64,000 bases of DNA from Cephalotus follicularis (Eukaryota; Streptophyta; Magnoliopsida; Oxalidales; Cephalotaceae). The position numbers were made by a program, and so were the translations under genes. The DNA is taken from the NCBI GenBank assembly GCA_001972305.1, contig BDDD01002117.1, positions 1-64,000 of the forward strand. Reading direction: 5' to 3'. The first letter of the stretch is position 1; every line of letters starts with the position of its first letter. Shown here piece after piece: positions 1-9,469 of this stretch. Under the pieces are notes generated by a model, which had not been told where the DNA came from, ran no database searches, and saw only the letters and a list, made by a program, of their open reading frames with translations.

Positions 1-255
1 TCTTCACTTTTATTCATTGCATGTTTTATTTCTTAGTATTTGAAATTCAACGTTTTTATTATCGAAGTTTTAATTTCCTGTTTTGATTATTTATTTTATT
101 TTGCATAATTAGGAGTAGTTTTTGATAGTTTATCTCAAAATCGGTATACTTCGCCTAGGTTGGATAAATTACAACTTGTTTACGTTTCCCTGCGTTCGAC
201 CCGTTACTGCATGATCCGTGCACTTGCGGCTATAAATTTTAAAACATTCTTTTTA
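1..255 (+). other. Unassigned repeat fragment, possibly an Athila/Tat-type LTR end
   Basis: This stretch has no coding potential that I trust and does not match the start of the 3' LTR at 8290, so the Sirevirus LTR to its right begins abruptly. It holds a string of the type TTCGACCCGT followed by GTGCACTTGCGG near 196-230. From memory, that combination is common at the LTR ends of plant Athila/Tat-type Ty3 elements. No Asp-type primer binding site follows. The assignment is inference from a short motif. Confidence 0.3.
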
Positions 256-267
256 CCAGTGAACAAC

Positions 268-650
268 AGCCGACTGCCCATGTTGAATAGCCGACTGTTT
301 AGGTTGAGTAGCCGACTGCCGTGGATGAACAGCCGACTGGAATTTCAAAGAATCCCAGAATCTGGAATTGCACTCCATCTAGCCGACTGTATCAGGTGTC
401 CAGCCGAATGCCAGGACAAAACAGCCGACTGCCAAGGATCTCCAGCCAACTGTCAAGAAGTGCACATTTAGACCAGTAGCTTTTGGGAAATCCAATTTTC
501 CCACAACAGCCGACTAAAGCAGGGAAATAGCCGACTGTTTATGCAAACAGTCGACTGTCAAGTTCATCCAGCCGACTGCCTTCTCCACGGCTATAATCAT
601 AAATGCACAACAACTTCTCTAGCCGACTGCCAATAAAAACTAGACGACTG
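268..650 (+). promoter_or_regulatory. 21-bp phased array of AGCCGACTG units (14 copies)
   Basis: Unit starts are 268, 289, 310, 331, then 381, 402, 423, 444, then 508, 529, 549, 570, then 621, 642. Within each block the step is 21 bp, with a single 20. The unit at 549 is the full palindrome CAGTCGACTG; most others are the one-base variant CAGCCGACTG. Blocks are separated by gaps of about 50-64 bp. The array ends about 45 bp upstream of the TATA box, so it occupies the U3 enhancer position. The function is inferred. Confidence 0.85.
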
Positions 651-692
651 GATTTGGTCTGAAGCTTAAAAATAGATCCGTTGGTGCATCTC

Positions 693-700
693 TATATAAG
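693..700 (+). promoter_or_regulatory. TATA box of the element 1 LTR
   Basis: TATATAAG lies just after the palindrome array and before an AC-rich leader. The matching place in the 3' LTR reads TATAAAAG at 8885-8892. The position between U3 array and leader fits an LTR core promoter. Confidence 0.6.
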
Positions 701-1279
701 AAAAAGTGAGCTATCATTACAAAATTGTGACAACAAGACAATACACATTTCTTCCAAGCAACTCAAGAGCAATCCTACACCTTTCAAATCAATACCGAAG
801 CTTGGTTCAAGCATTTTAAAGCCTATCTTAGAGAGTTATTGTTTGTAAGACTTACTTAGCAATATCCAACCTTTTAAGAGGTTATTGTAAACAATACAAA
901 ACATCTTTACAATCTTTTATTGTATAGGGGGAGTGAACCCTTAGAGAGATAATCAAGGGGAGTGAACCCTTAGTAGGATTATCACGGGAAGTGAACCCAA
1001 ATCTTGTAAGGTGTTTTCTTTGATTTGCACCCGCAATCCAAAATGAAAGGGTGCGAATGGATTCTAGTGGAAACTCAAGGTGCTACCTTGGGAAAGTGGA
1101 CGTGGGCAAGAGATTGGCCGAACCACTATAAAATCGTGTTTGCACTCTCTCTAACTCTATATCTCTTTGTTAATTGTAATTGTTTGATTATTTCTGTGTG
1201 CTTGTTTATATTCATAGTTTAATTTTTCTTTTCCGCAAACAAATTTATTATCTAAAAGTTGCCTTATAAGTCTTGCAAT

Positions 1280-1291
1280 TGGTATCAAAGC
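1280..1291 (+). other. Primer binding site (initiator Met tRNA type)
   Basis: TGGTATCAAAGC lies two bases after the LTR end. It differs by one base from TGGTATCAGAGC, the complement of the plant initiator tRNA-Met 3' end used by most plant Ty1/copia and Tekay elements. Confidence 0.85.
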
Positions 1292-1333
1292 GGTTATTTC
1301 ATAATTCTTAATTGTTAAAAAATATAAAGATCC

Positions 1334-1686
1334 ATGGCATCTTCTATGAACCTAAACGTAGGTGTAGAAGGTTCCTCCTTCTCTAGACCCCCATTCTTTG
1401 ACGGAAACAATTATAGTTTTTTGAAAACTATAATGACTATATTTTTACAATCCTTGGACTATCAATTATGGCACATTATTATAAATGGTCCTAGGATGCC
1501 CACAAGAACGATAGAAGGAGTAGTCTCTCTTAAACCCGAAAATGAATCTAACGATAATGAATTTAGAATGCTACAATTAAATTCAAAAGCTAAACATATT
1601 TTATTTTGTGCCGTTGGTCCAAATGAATTTAATCGTATATCCTCTTGTGATTCAGCTAAAGAAATGTGGGACTAGCTAGAAGTTAC
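1334..1686 (+). pseudogene. gag: Copia gag, N-terminal part (element 1)
   Basis: The reading frame begins MASSMNLNVG and continues with SRPPFFDGNNYSFLKT, the start of the capsid-like gag domain of plant copia elements (DUF4219/UBN2 type). It would build the particle that packages the RNA. It starts about 40 bases after the primer binding site, as expected. The counterpart in element E at 48340 reads MTTSMTLNMS and then SRPPFFDGNNYSFWKT. The gene is split here by the solo LTR that begins at 1687. It is a fossil and not functional in this copy. Confidence 0.85.
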
Positions 1687-2783
1687 TGTAACACCCCCGA
1701 TTCAGAGGGAGTCGTCACAGGTTCTTTTATCAGATTATTACTTAGAATGTATTCATATTTATCTATAGATCAAGGTTCACCTTTATTCTTACTATCAAAA
1801 TATTAATTCATCTATTATTCGAATTGTGTGATGGTCTTAACTTAACATTTAAGATCTAAAACATTGTCTAAGACTTTATTCATAATATGAAAACTTAAAC
1901 ATAAACTGGAAGGTTAAACATAAACCAAAACTTAAACATAATTATAAGTCATAAACTGAAAGGCATAACATAGTTCGAAAAGGGGTTCTAACATGACCAC
2001 AAAATAACTAAGCAAAAACGAGTCCATCTCCTAAGTGTTCTTTATCATAGGTGACATATCGCTCATCACACATTGCCCGGATGCTGTCCCAAAGTACCTG
2101 CCGCATGGAAACAAAAACGCGGCTGAGCAAACCTCAATACGGATATAGAATCATAAAACATAAAACGGTAATTTAAAAGATAGAACAATACCTGAATTTT
2201 CAAATATCGTATACTTTACGCATAAAACAATTTAACAGTATTTTCGAAAAGCAAAGGTAAATAGACATACAATCAGTTCAAAATGAATATCTAAATTTCA
2301 AAAACGTTATTCAATTTCAAAACATAAGCCAAGTTCAAAATCCCAAAACATATTCGAAACGAAAAACAAACAAACAGTATCTAAATAAAACGTTCAAATT
2401 ACTTTAACGTTAATCAAGTTAAAGATTTCAAAATAAAAACTCATCCAATTCTATAATCTCATCATAGAGATCCAAACATATCACAGAGACTTATCCGATT
2501 CCGATATCTCATTACCGAGATCCAAAGCGCATACACATATGTGAAGTTGCAAGGGGTTCGCGAGGCCCACATGCCAAACAGAAAGACGTGTACGGCACTA
2601 CACAATCAATCTCCAAAATCCGAATCCAAAACATATCAAAAACTAGAGTATACCCATACGCCTCTATCACAAAATCGGATCCATAAATCCACCTCATGGG
2701 ATTTATTCAAAACAAAGAGAGACGCCGTAGTCGATTCACACTGCTACGGAAGTGTCACGTCCCCGTGCCAGGCCTACGACGTG

Positions 2784-2803
2784 CCTATGGTACACCCCAT
2801 AGG
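2784..2803 (-). other. Conserved LTR stem-loop CCTATGG / CCATAGG
   Basis: A perfect 7-bp inverted repeat with a 6-base loop. It is conserved with different loop bases at 18760-18779 and 62040-62059 in the other LTRs of the family, inside a longer conserved block (GTGCCAGGCCTACGAC and similar). Conservation of the stem suggests an RNA or DNA fold with a role in the LTR. Confidence 0.6.
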
Positions 2804-3470
2804 TGGGAAATATCTCTGTGTATTCCTATTCAAAGATTAACATACTTCCTATTGTGAAAGTCATGTTCCTTATCAAAATCATTATACTTTCATAAACGGA
2901 AAATCATTTTGTTTATTTTCAAAATAAAGAGACGATTGCATAACCTTTCGTAAACAATTCAGAATCAATTTATAAAGCCAGAAAATATTCATTATCACAA
3001 AAATATCATACCGACTTTATTTCTAAACATATCGTACGTTATTCATAAAGTGAAACTATATTTTTTTACCATAATAAAATCAATAGGAGCGCCAGAGAAA
3101 GAATGATCCATACCAAAAACATATTTTAATTCATTTCAGTAAGACCGAAGGAATAAGCCAAAGAGCAGAAAATCCGTACGTTATTTATAAAGTAAAACTA
3201 TATTTGTACCATAATAAAAACAGTAGGAGTGTATGAAGGAACGAAAAATCCGTACCTTAAGCGATCACAAAATAACTTTACGAATCGATCAACAATTTAA
3301 AAGTTCCTCGGAGCACAAAAATCTAAAAGATACAATACCATTCATACAAGGGTTCAAAAAGCACTTTCAAACATCAAATAGCAATTTAAAAGTGTTTAAA
3401 ACAGACTCCAAATCATTCGACGAACAAACGGATTACAAAACATAAAACCATAAAATTTCTGGGCAATTCT

Positions 3471-3632
3471 AGTCGACTGCATCAAGATCCAGTCGACTAC
3501 TCAAAGGTGGCAGTCGACTGTGTGACATAGGTAGTCGGCTACTCATACTAGTTTGAATCCAGTCGACTGTGACAGGGGTCCAGTCGACTGTGAAAGGCCA
3601 AACAGTCGGCTGTCTCACGAGGCAGTCGACTG
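3471..3632 (-). promoter_or_regulatory. Palindrome array CAGTCGACTG in gypsy solo LTR (8 units)
   Basis: Units start at 3471, 3491, 3512, 3533, 3561, 3582, 3604 and 3624. The steps are 20, 21, 21, 28, 21, 22 and 20. The motif is the palindrome of the Sirevirus arrays, here mostly in the AGTCGACTG form. Read along the element (minus), the array lies upstream of a weak TATA-like site near 3340. Confidence 0.8.
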
Positions 3633-4768
3633 TTCTGGGCGACAGAACAGCAAGAACACAGCAATTCAATTCCAATTTTTCTGTCAAAATCATTTTTATC
3701 ACCTTACCAGATGATTTCAAACACTTATATAGGTACTATGTGACTTAACCGTGGCATTTAAACATCCAGAATCAAAAAGTTTATGCAATGGGTGATCTTT
3801 CTTTAAAGGGAAGCAATTTTAATTCATTGCATGCATGCTTATATGATCAAGTTTTCTGTCTTTAATCATTATCCTTAATCAAAACCACTATGTATCATCT
3901 ACCTAATGCATGTTGATAGGTTTAGAAACCATGGTTGCAGAAAATCAAAATAAACAAAACATGCTAGCAACCAATCATGCAAAAGACTTTGATAATAAAA
4001 CTTAAATGCTAAACCATAACAGTGGATTATAACAAACCTGATTCAATGAAGCAATGAAGACAAAAACAACTTCTAATCATGCAGGTTCAGGTCTTAGGCA
4101 CAATGACACAATGGAGGCACAAACAAAGAGCATATATCATATATAACCAAGAAATAAGGCAATTTAGGTCATGCTAAGCCAAAAAGGAATCCAAAATCTG
4201 TTATAATAAGGAAAAGGAGCAAAATTTCGGGATTTGGGGTGAGAATTGAGGGAAAGAAATCAGTTTGTGTGAGGGAGAAGGAAGAAAAACGGGAATGGAG
4301 GGAGAGAAATAGAAAGAAAGTCTTTTATTTGCCAAATTACAATATTTATTCCCTTTTTAAAATCCTTTTGTATTAAAAACCAATTTTGATCATTTAAAAA
4401 TACCAACAACAATTATTACTTATTTATAATTACATTTTATCAATTATCCAAAGGCAATATAATTGGTATACTAAAACCCAAAATAAAAGGATTTGTTTTC
4501 CGATTAAAACAATTTTACTACGTTAATAATAAAAACCGATTTAATATTTATACGAAATATAATTCAATTAATTTTACTTATTCACGTACATAGTCCAACC
4601 ATATAATATCAAAACAATTAATCATATTCTAATAAATATGAAAACCCTAAGTTTAAATTCACATATCCCAAAGCACACATTATGCCAAAACAAAATATGC
4701 CAACACAACCAATAAATCATAATTAAAATCCGAAATATGCACGTGAACGAACGGGGTATTATAGTTAC

Positions 4769-6013
4769 CTATGAAGAAACTAATCAAGTAAAGGAATCAA
4801 AAATTTGTATACTTGTTCATGAATACGAATTATTTTTGATGCATGGCAATGAAAGTTTTAGTGATATGTTTACTCGCTTTACTACTATTATTAACTCTCT
4901 TAAAAATCTTGGCAAATCTTATCCTAACCAAGAACTTGTAAGGAAAATCTTAAGGTGCTTGTCAAAAAGTTGGACTCCTAAGGTGACGGCTATTGAGGAA
5001 GCTAAGGATCTCTCAACACTTCCACTTGAACAACTCCTTGGTTCCTTGATGACGCATGAAACAACTATGAAAAGTCATGAGCATGTGGAGTCGAAAAAGA
5101 AGAAATCTATTACTTTAAAAGCCTCGAAGGAAGATAGTGAGAGTGATGGTGATGGAGAATTGGCACTTATCACCTCTCAATTCAAGAAGTTTCTCAAAGT
5201 CAAAAGGGCCAGAAGGCATTCGAAAAGAATTTTACTCAAGAAGAAGAATCAAGCAAAAGGGAAGAGCCAACTTGTTATGAATGCAAAAAGACTGGGCACT
5301 TGAAAAGCGAGTGTCCAAATCTTAAAAACAAAGCGCAATTCAAAGAGAAGAATGAATACCCCAAAAAGAGGAAAGCAATGGTAGCCACATGGGATGATAG
5401 CGATCCCTCAAGCTCCGAAGAAGAAAGTGATGAAGAGGTTGCAAACATTGCTTTCATGGCAATTGAGGAGGAGGTTGAAGATGAGGTAAATTTTACTTTT
5501 GATGAGTTGCAAATTGCATAGGAGAACTTGTTTAATGAATATGAAAATGTTTGCATGAGAAACAAGTCTCTAAAGAAAAATGCTTCTTCAATGTCTAAAG
5601 AAATTAAAAATTTAAAGAGTGAAATTGAATCTCTAAAAAATGAGAAGAGTTACTATATGAATGATATTGACATTTTAAATGTTTCTTCTAAATTGTCAAT
5701 CGACTTTAAGGAAGAAAATGAGAAGCTAAAACTTGAAATTGATGGCTTGAAGAAAACTTTCTCTAAGTTTTCTAATAGTGGTGACAAGTTAGATAAGATT
5801 CTAGGTCTTCAAAGGTGTGTTTTTGACAAAGCCGGTCTCGGCTATGAAGAAATGAATAATGTCAAACACTTAAATAAATTTTTTGTTAAGAAAGTAGAGC
5901 CCAAAATTTCTTGCAATTATTGTGGTAGACTTGGACATATTTCCACTTCATGCTTTCATAGAAATAATATTGGTAAAACTAAGAAAGTTTGGGTTCCAAA
6001 GGAACCATTTTGA
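4769..6013 (+). pseudogene. gag: Copia gag, C-terminal part with zinc knuckle and coiled coil (element 1)
   Basis: This continues the gag begun at 1334, right of the inserted LTR. It shows the UBN2-type capsid region (for example NSLKNLGKSYPNQELVRKIL), then a lysine- and acid-rich linker, an acidic stretch (SSSEEESDEE), a long predicted coiled coil (about 5560-5770) and a zinc knuckle CNYCGRLGHISTSC (C-X2-C-X4-H-X4-C) near 5910-5955. A second knuckle-like segment lies near 5270-5310. The layout, with the acidic and coiled-coil half, is Sirevirus-like. The reading frame is broken in about two places. The counterpart is 48733-49954 in element E. Confidence 0.85.
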
Positions 6014-6337
6014 CTAACCCTCAAGTACCCAAATTTATTTGGGTACCAAAAGTTTAAACTTCCTTAATTTTTAGGTGTGCTCGAAGAAAATGGTATTATG
6101 AAACATCAAGCTAAATATGATCAGTGAGCACATGAGCAATACGTGTTTTGGTATTAAATATCTTGATATTTGTGTAGAATATTTTTTTTACTCATGTCTT
6201 GCATCCACATTGAGTTTTAGCTCAATCATATCAGAATGCTCAAATATGTAAGTCACTATTAGTTAATAATAGCTGACTATGGATTTTCAGATCAAAGAGA
6301 AACTCAAAATTTGCCTATTTCGAGTTTTGCAGATTCC
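6014..6337 (+). other. Non-coding spacer between gag and extra ORF
   Basis: Pol would be expected here in an autonomous copia element. Instead there are about 320 AT-rich bases with no recognisable protein domain on either strand. Confidence 0.6.
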
Positions 6338-6407
6338 AGCTGACTGGTGTCCTGATCCAGTCGACTGTCCGATATCCAGTCTACTGTCTCAAAACACCAG
6401 TCCACTG
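6338..6407 (+). promoter_or_regulatory. Internal palindrome array upstream of the extra ORF (4 units)
   Basis: Units start at 6338, 6359, 6378 and 6399 (steps 21, 19, 21): AGCTGACTG, AGTCGACTG, AGTCTACTG, AGTCCACTG. The array is followed by an AT-rich patch, a CTCTCTCTC pyrimidine patch near 6448-6463 and a start codon in good context at 6525. This is the only CAGTCGACTG array I find outside an LTR. It looks like a promoter for the ORF behind it. Confidence 0.65.
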
Positions 6408-6524
6408 TTGACACACGAATCAGTTTTTATTAAACGCGATTTTTCCCTCTCTCTCTCAATCTCTCCTCACCAAACACTGTCAAAACCCTAAACCTTCCCC
6501 AAAAATTCACTCCCACTGATTTCC

Positions 6525-7655
6525 ATGGCATCCAAGAAGAGGAAAAGCATGGGAACCAAGTAGAGAAGCTCAAATCCAGTAATCGGATTTGATGATGACC
6601 TTTTTCTCTCCAAGGAAAATGAAGAAAGGTATAATTTCGTTCTAAATTCAGTAAAGCTACACAACGAAAAATGGTTAGATAGAGAGATTTTGATTAGCAA
6701 TATATCTTCCATTAGGTCTTGGCTTGAACATTTAGGTTGGTTTGACTATTTGTGTTCATCTCACCTAATTTACCCTAGGTTAGTAAAACTTTTTTATGCT
6801 AATCTTGAAAAAACCACTTGTTGTGTAGCAAAATCGTTTGTTCTTGGCAATGTAGTTGAAATTACCCCTGATTTTATTGCTGAAACTTTAGGAATTCCAT
6901 GCACCGGCATCACTCACTTTAATGACATTGAAAAATCCGATGCTTTGGAAATTTGCTTAGAACGGTCCGATATCAATCCACTTATGACCGGTACTAGCAG
7001 CCACTTGCCCATTGCTACTCGCATACTCTTATTTCTTTTCACTAATACTTTGTTGCCTAGAGAGGGCTCGCATACACTTCCATCCTAGCGATACCTCAAA
7101 TTAGTAGCTTGTATGAAAAATGGGACTCTTGTCAACCTTCCGTATCTCATAGTGAACCACATTTTATCTAGACCTATTCACCTCCCCTATCCTATGCTTA
7201 TCAGTAGGATTCTAGCTTCCCTAAACATTGATATTAAGGATGAACACAATGTCAAACCTAAAACCAAACAATTAATAAACAAAGCCGGTTTGAGGAGTTG
7301 CAATATCAAGTTTGAAGATTGTTTATGGGTGAAGCAACAAGCGGTAGGGAGAGTACCCGTGAGGGAACCGGGTGTAGGTGTTGGTGGAGATAACACGGAA
7401 GAAGAAGAAGAAGATGATGATGGGGATCGATTTGAAATGAGGCCAAATGTTGGAGGAAGTAGTAGTAGTGGTAGTAGGCCTACCATGGAGTCACTACCAG
7501 CAAGGATGGATTTAGCCCAAGCCAACATTGAATATATTAGAGGAAGAGTGGACGAAATTTATGATTGCCTCGATTCGCAAGATGCACAAATGGCCCAAAT
7601 GATCCAAATGTTTCACAATGCCTTCCCTCAGCAACCACCTCCCGGATCATCTTGA
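6525..7655 (+). pseudogene. Extra ORF region, putative plant transposon protein domain
   Basis: A start codon in the context CCATGG at 6525 opens with a short basic stretch (ASKKRKS), which would suit a nuclear localisation signal. The body around 6690-7088 (for example SIRSWLEHLGWFDY, SFVLGNVVEITPDFIAETLG) resembles the plant domain catalogued as a putative transposon protein, often found near LTR elements. The next part (7113-7655) continues with PYLIVNHILSR, then an acidic run (TEEEEEDDDGD), a Gly/Ser run and a helical tail ending in a Pro-rich segment. It has no membrane segment and no transposase catalytic triad that I can see. It lies where some Sireviruses carry an env-like gene, but the similarity I recognise is to the plant domain. 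It is broken in about two places. The role is unknown. Confidence 0.6.
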
Positions 7656-7944
7656 GCGACATTTCATGCATATCATGGTTTTCTTGTAATATGTGATGAA
7701 AATGAACTTGTAGTGAATTTGTAGTTTTTGTTTTGATGAACTTCTAATTTTATTGTGAGATGAGCTTAAAGTGGTGTAATGAATTTGCATTTTGATTATG
7801 TAATGAAACTTTTAGTGTGTTTATGAAATGAATGTGTTTTATAATATGATTTTCTAAACTTGCCATTATACATTGGTGTCAATGTTTAATATTTCCTCTT
7901 CCTAAATAATTAATCTCTTCATTGGAATTGTGTATGCATTCACT

Positions 7945-8288
7945 AAGGGGGAGTTTTGTTGCTCAAGCACCTTGTTAATGCTTAAACATATGCTTTGATT
8001 AAGGGGGAGTTTCGTTAAACTTTTTGTTGTTTGACAAAAAGGGGGAGAGTTTATATAGTGTAGTCAAATATATGATGTTACCTTTTATTTAATTTGACTA
8101 TGCATACAAAAAGGGGGAGAATAGTTTAAGTATGCATTATCCTATATGAAAGGTGTTGCTCAATCACTTTGACAAATATTCTAGACTTGACTTATTAAAG
8201 TTTAGTTAATTTTAGTTGTCTTAAGTGTTAAATTTGTCAAAATCATGCAAAATTAGTTATGTTTTGTCAATCATCAAAAAGGGGGAGA
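7945..8288 (+). other. Multiplied polypurine tracts (5 copies)
   Basis: AAGGGGGAG-type tracts lie at 7945-7953, 8001-8009, 8035-8047, 8108-8120 and 8276-8288. The last abuts the 3' LTR and is the functional primer site for plus-strand synthesis. Multiplied tracts upstream of the 3' LTR are a known feature of Sireviruses. The bases between 7656 and 7945 hold nothing else recognisable. Confidence 0.8.
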
Positions 8289-8289
8289 T

Positions 8290-9469
8290 TGTTGACTTTT
8301 GCCACCCCTTTAAATAATTTAAAGAGTTATATTTCGATGATTAACAAACATGAAATATTTGTATGCATGTTTTGATATATTACAAACTCATCTACTCACT
8401 TGATTTTATGTCGAAAGTGTTGCAAAGTCTAAAGTTGCAGATACAGGCAAAAACAGCCGACTGCCCATGATGAATAGCCGAATATTTAGGTTGACTAGCA
8501 GACTGCCTGGGATGAACAGCCGACTGGAATTTCAAAGAATCCCAGAATCTGGAATTTCAAAGAATCCCAGAATCTGGAATTGCACTCCATTCAACCGACT
8601 GTATCAGGGGTCCAGCTGACTGCCAGGACGAAACAGCCGACTGCCAAGGATCTCCAACTGACTGACAAGAAGTGTACATTTAGACTAGTAGCTTTTCGGA
8701 AATCCAATTTTCCCACAACAGCCGACTGTTTATGCAAACAGTCGACTGTCAAGTTCATACAGCTGACTGCCTTCTCAAACGGCTATAATCATAAATGCAC
8801 AAAAACTTCTCGAGCCGACTGCCTAGAAAATCCAGCCGACTGGATTTGGTTTGAAGCTTAAAAATAGATCAGTTGGTTTATCTCTATAAAAGAAGGAGTG
8901 AGGTATCATTACAAAATGGTGACAACAAGACAATACACATTTTTTCCAAGAAACTCAAGAGCAATCCTACACCTTTCAAATCAATACCGAAGCTTGGTTC
9001 AAGCATTTTAAAGCCTATCTTAGAGAGTTATTGTTTGTAAGCCTTACTTAGCAATATCCAACCTTTGAAGAGGTTATTGTAAACAACACAAAACATCTTT
9101 ACAATCTTTTATTGTATAAGGGGAGTGAACCCTTAGAGAGATAATCAAGGGGAGTGAACCCTTAGTCGGATTATCACGGGTAGTGAACCCAAATCTTGTA
9201 AGGTGTTTTCTTTGATTTGCACCCGTAATCCAAAATCAAAGGGTGCTAGTGGATTCTAGTGGAAACTCAAGGTGCTACCTTGGGAAATTGGAAGTAGGCA
9301 AGAGATTGACCGAACCACTATAAAATTGTGTTTGCACTCTCTCTAACTCTATATCTCTTTATTATTTGTAATTGTTTGATTGTTTTTGTGTGCTTGTTTA
9401 TATTCATAGTTTAATTTGTCTTTTCCGTAATCAGATTTATTATCTAGAAGTTGCCTTATAAGTCTTTCA
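8290..9469 (+). repeat. 3' LTR of element 1
   Basis: It begins TGTTGACTTTTG directly after the last polypurine tract and ends AGTCTTTCA, 1180 bp. It holds a palindrome array (8454-8842), TATAAAAG at 8885, three GGAGTGAACCC-type units (about 9120-9190) and the same leader as the 5' LTR. Its start is recognisably related to the inverted solo LTR ending at 46003, so both belong to one family. Confidence 0.85.
8454..8842 (+). promoter_or_regulatory. 21-bp phased palindrome array in the 3' LTR (13 units)
   Basis: Units start at 8454, 8475, 8497, 8518, then 8593, 8614, 8635, 8656, then 8720, 8740, 8761, then 8813, 8834. Steps inside blocks are 20-22. Several units are changed at the central CG (AGCTGACTG, AACTGACTG). 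A 25-bp direct duplication (about 8525-8575) lies in the first gap. Confidence 0.85.

Larger units (their letters stand above)
256..1277 (+). repeat. 5' LTR of element 1 (left part missing)
   Basis: It aligns by eye with the 3' LTR from about 8442 to 9469. It contains in order a 21-bp palindrome array, a TATA box at 693-700, three copies of a GGAGTGAACCC unit (about 928-1000), a weak stem-loop around 1018-1050 and the terminus TCTTGCA at 1271-1277. The first roughly 150 bases of the LTR as seen at 8290 are absent here. Confidence 0.8.
1687..4763 (-). mobile_element. Ty3/gypsy (Tekay-like) solo LTR inside gag of element 1
   Basis: It starts on the plus strand with TGTAACACCC and ends with GGGGTATTATA, close to the termini of the gypsy F LTR (TGTAACACCC to GGGTATTACA). 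A perfect 5-bp duplication GTTAC flanks it (1682-1686 and 4764-4768). At about 3.08 kb it is the longest LTR of this family here. It shares with the others the cassette around 2109-2140, a conserved stem-loop (2784-2803) and a palindrome array (3471-3632). Orientation is minus, deduced from element F where the primer binding site is visible. No internal region remains, as expected after recombination between LTRs. Confidence 0.9.
256..9469 (+). mobile_element. Sirevirus-type Ty1/copia element with gag and an extra ORF, no pol (element 1)
   Basis: The order is LTR, primer binding site, gag with zinc knuckle, an extra ORF, several purine tracts, LTR. The gag with a long acidic and coiled-coil C-terminal half, the repeated AAGGGGGAG tracts and the palindrome-rich LTR are Sirevirus hallmarks. 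No protease, integrase, RT or RNase H is visible between gag and the extra ORF, so the copy is non-autonomous. It is interrupted by a gypsy solo LTR (1687-4763). Its left end is cut off by unrelated sequence, so no target duplication can be checked. The LTRs look about 94% identical over about 260 bases compared by eye. The coding part is broken in a few places. Confidence 0.85.

Noticed and set aside
160-471. Open frames over the arrays (also 8580-8861, 19338-19625, 45260-45562, 62625-62831) that translate to seven-residue repeats such as SRLxxxx
   Set aside because: A 21-bp period is seven codons, so an array keeps a frame open by itself. Steps of 20, 22 and 28 shift the frame, strand relative to the element varies, and paired LTRs do not keep the frames. 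I take them as by-products of the array.
268-650. CRISPR-like appearance of regularly spaced repeats
   Set aside because: Units are 9-10 bp with 11-12 bp spacers, there are no cas genes, and the setting is plant LTR DNA.
7187-7528. Ser- and Leu-rich frame opposite the extra ORF
   Set aside because: It is the antisense shadow of the acidic and Gly/Ser runs of the sense frame.
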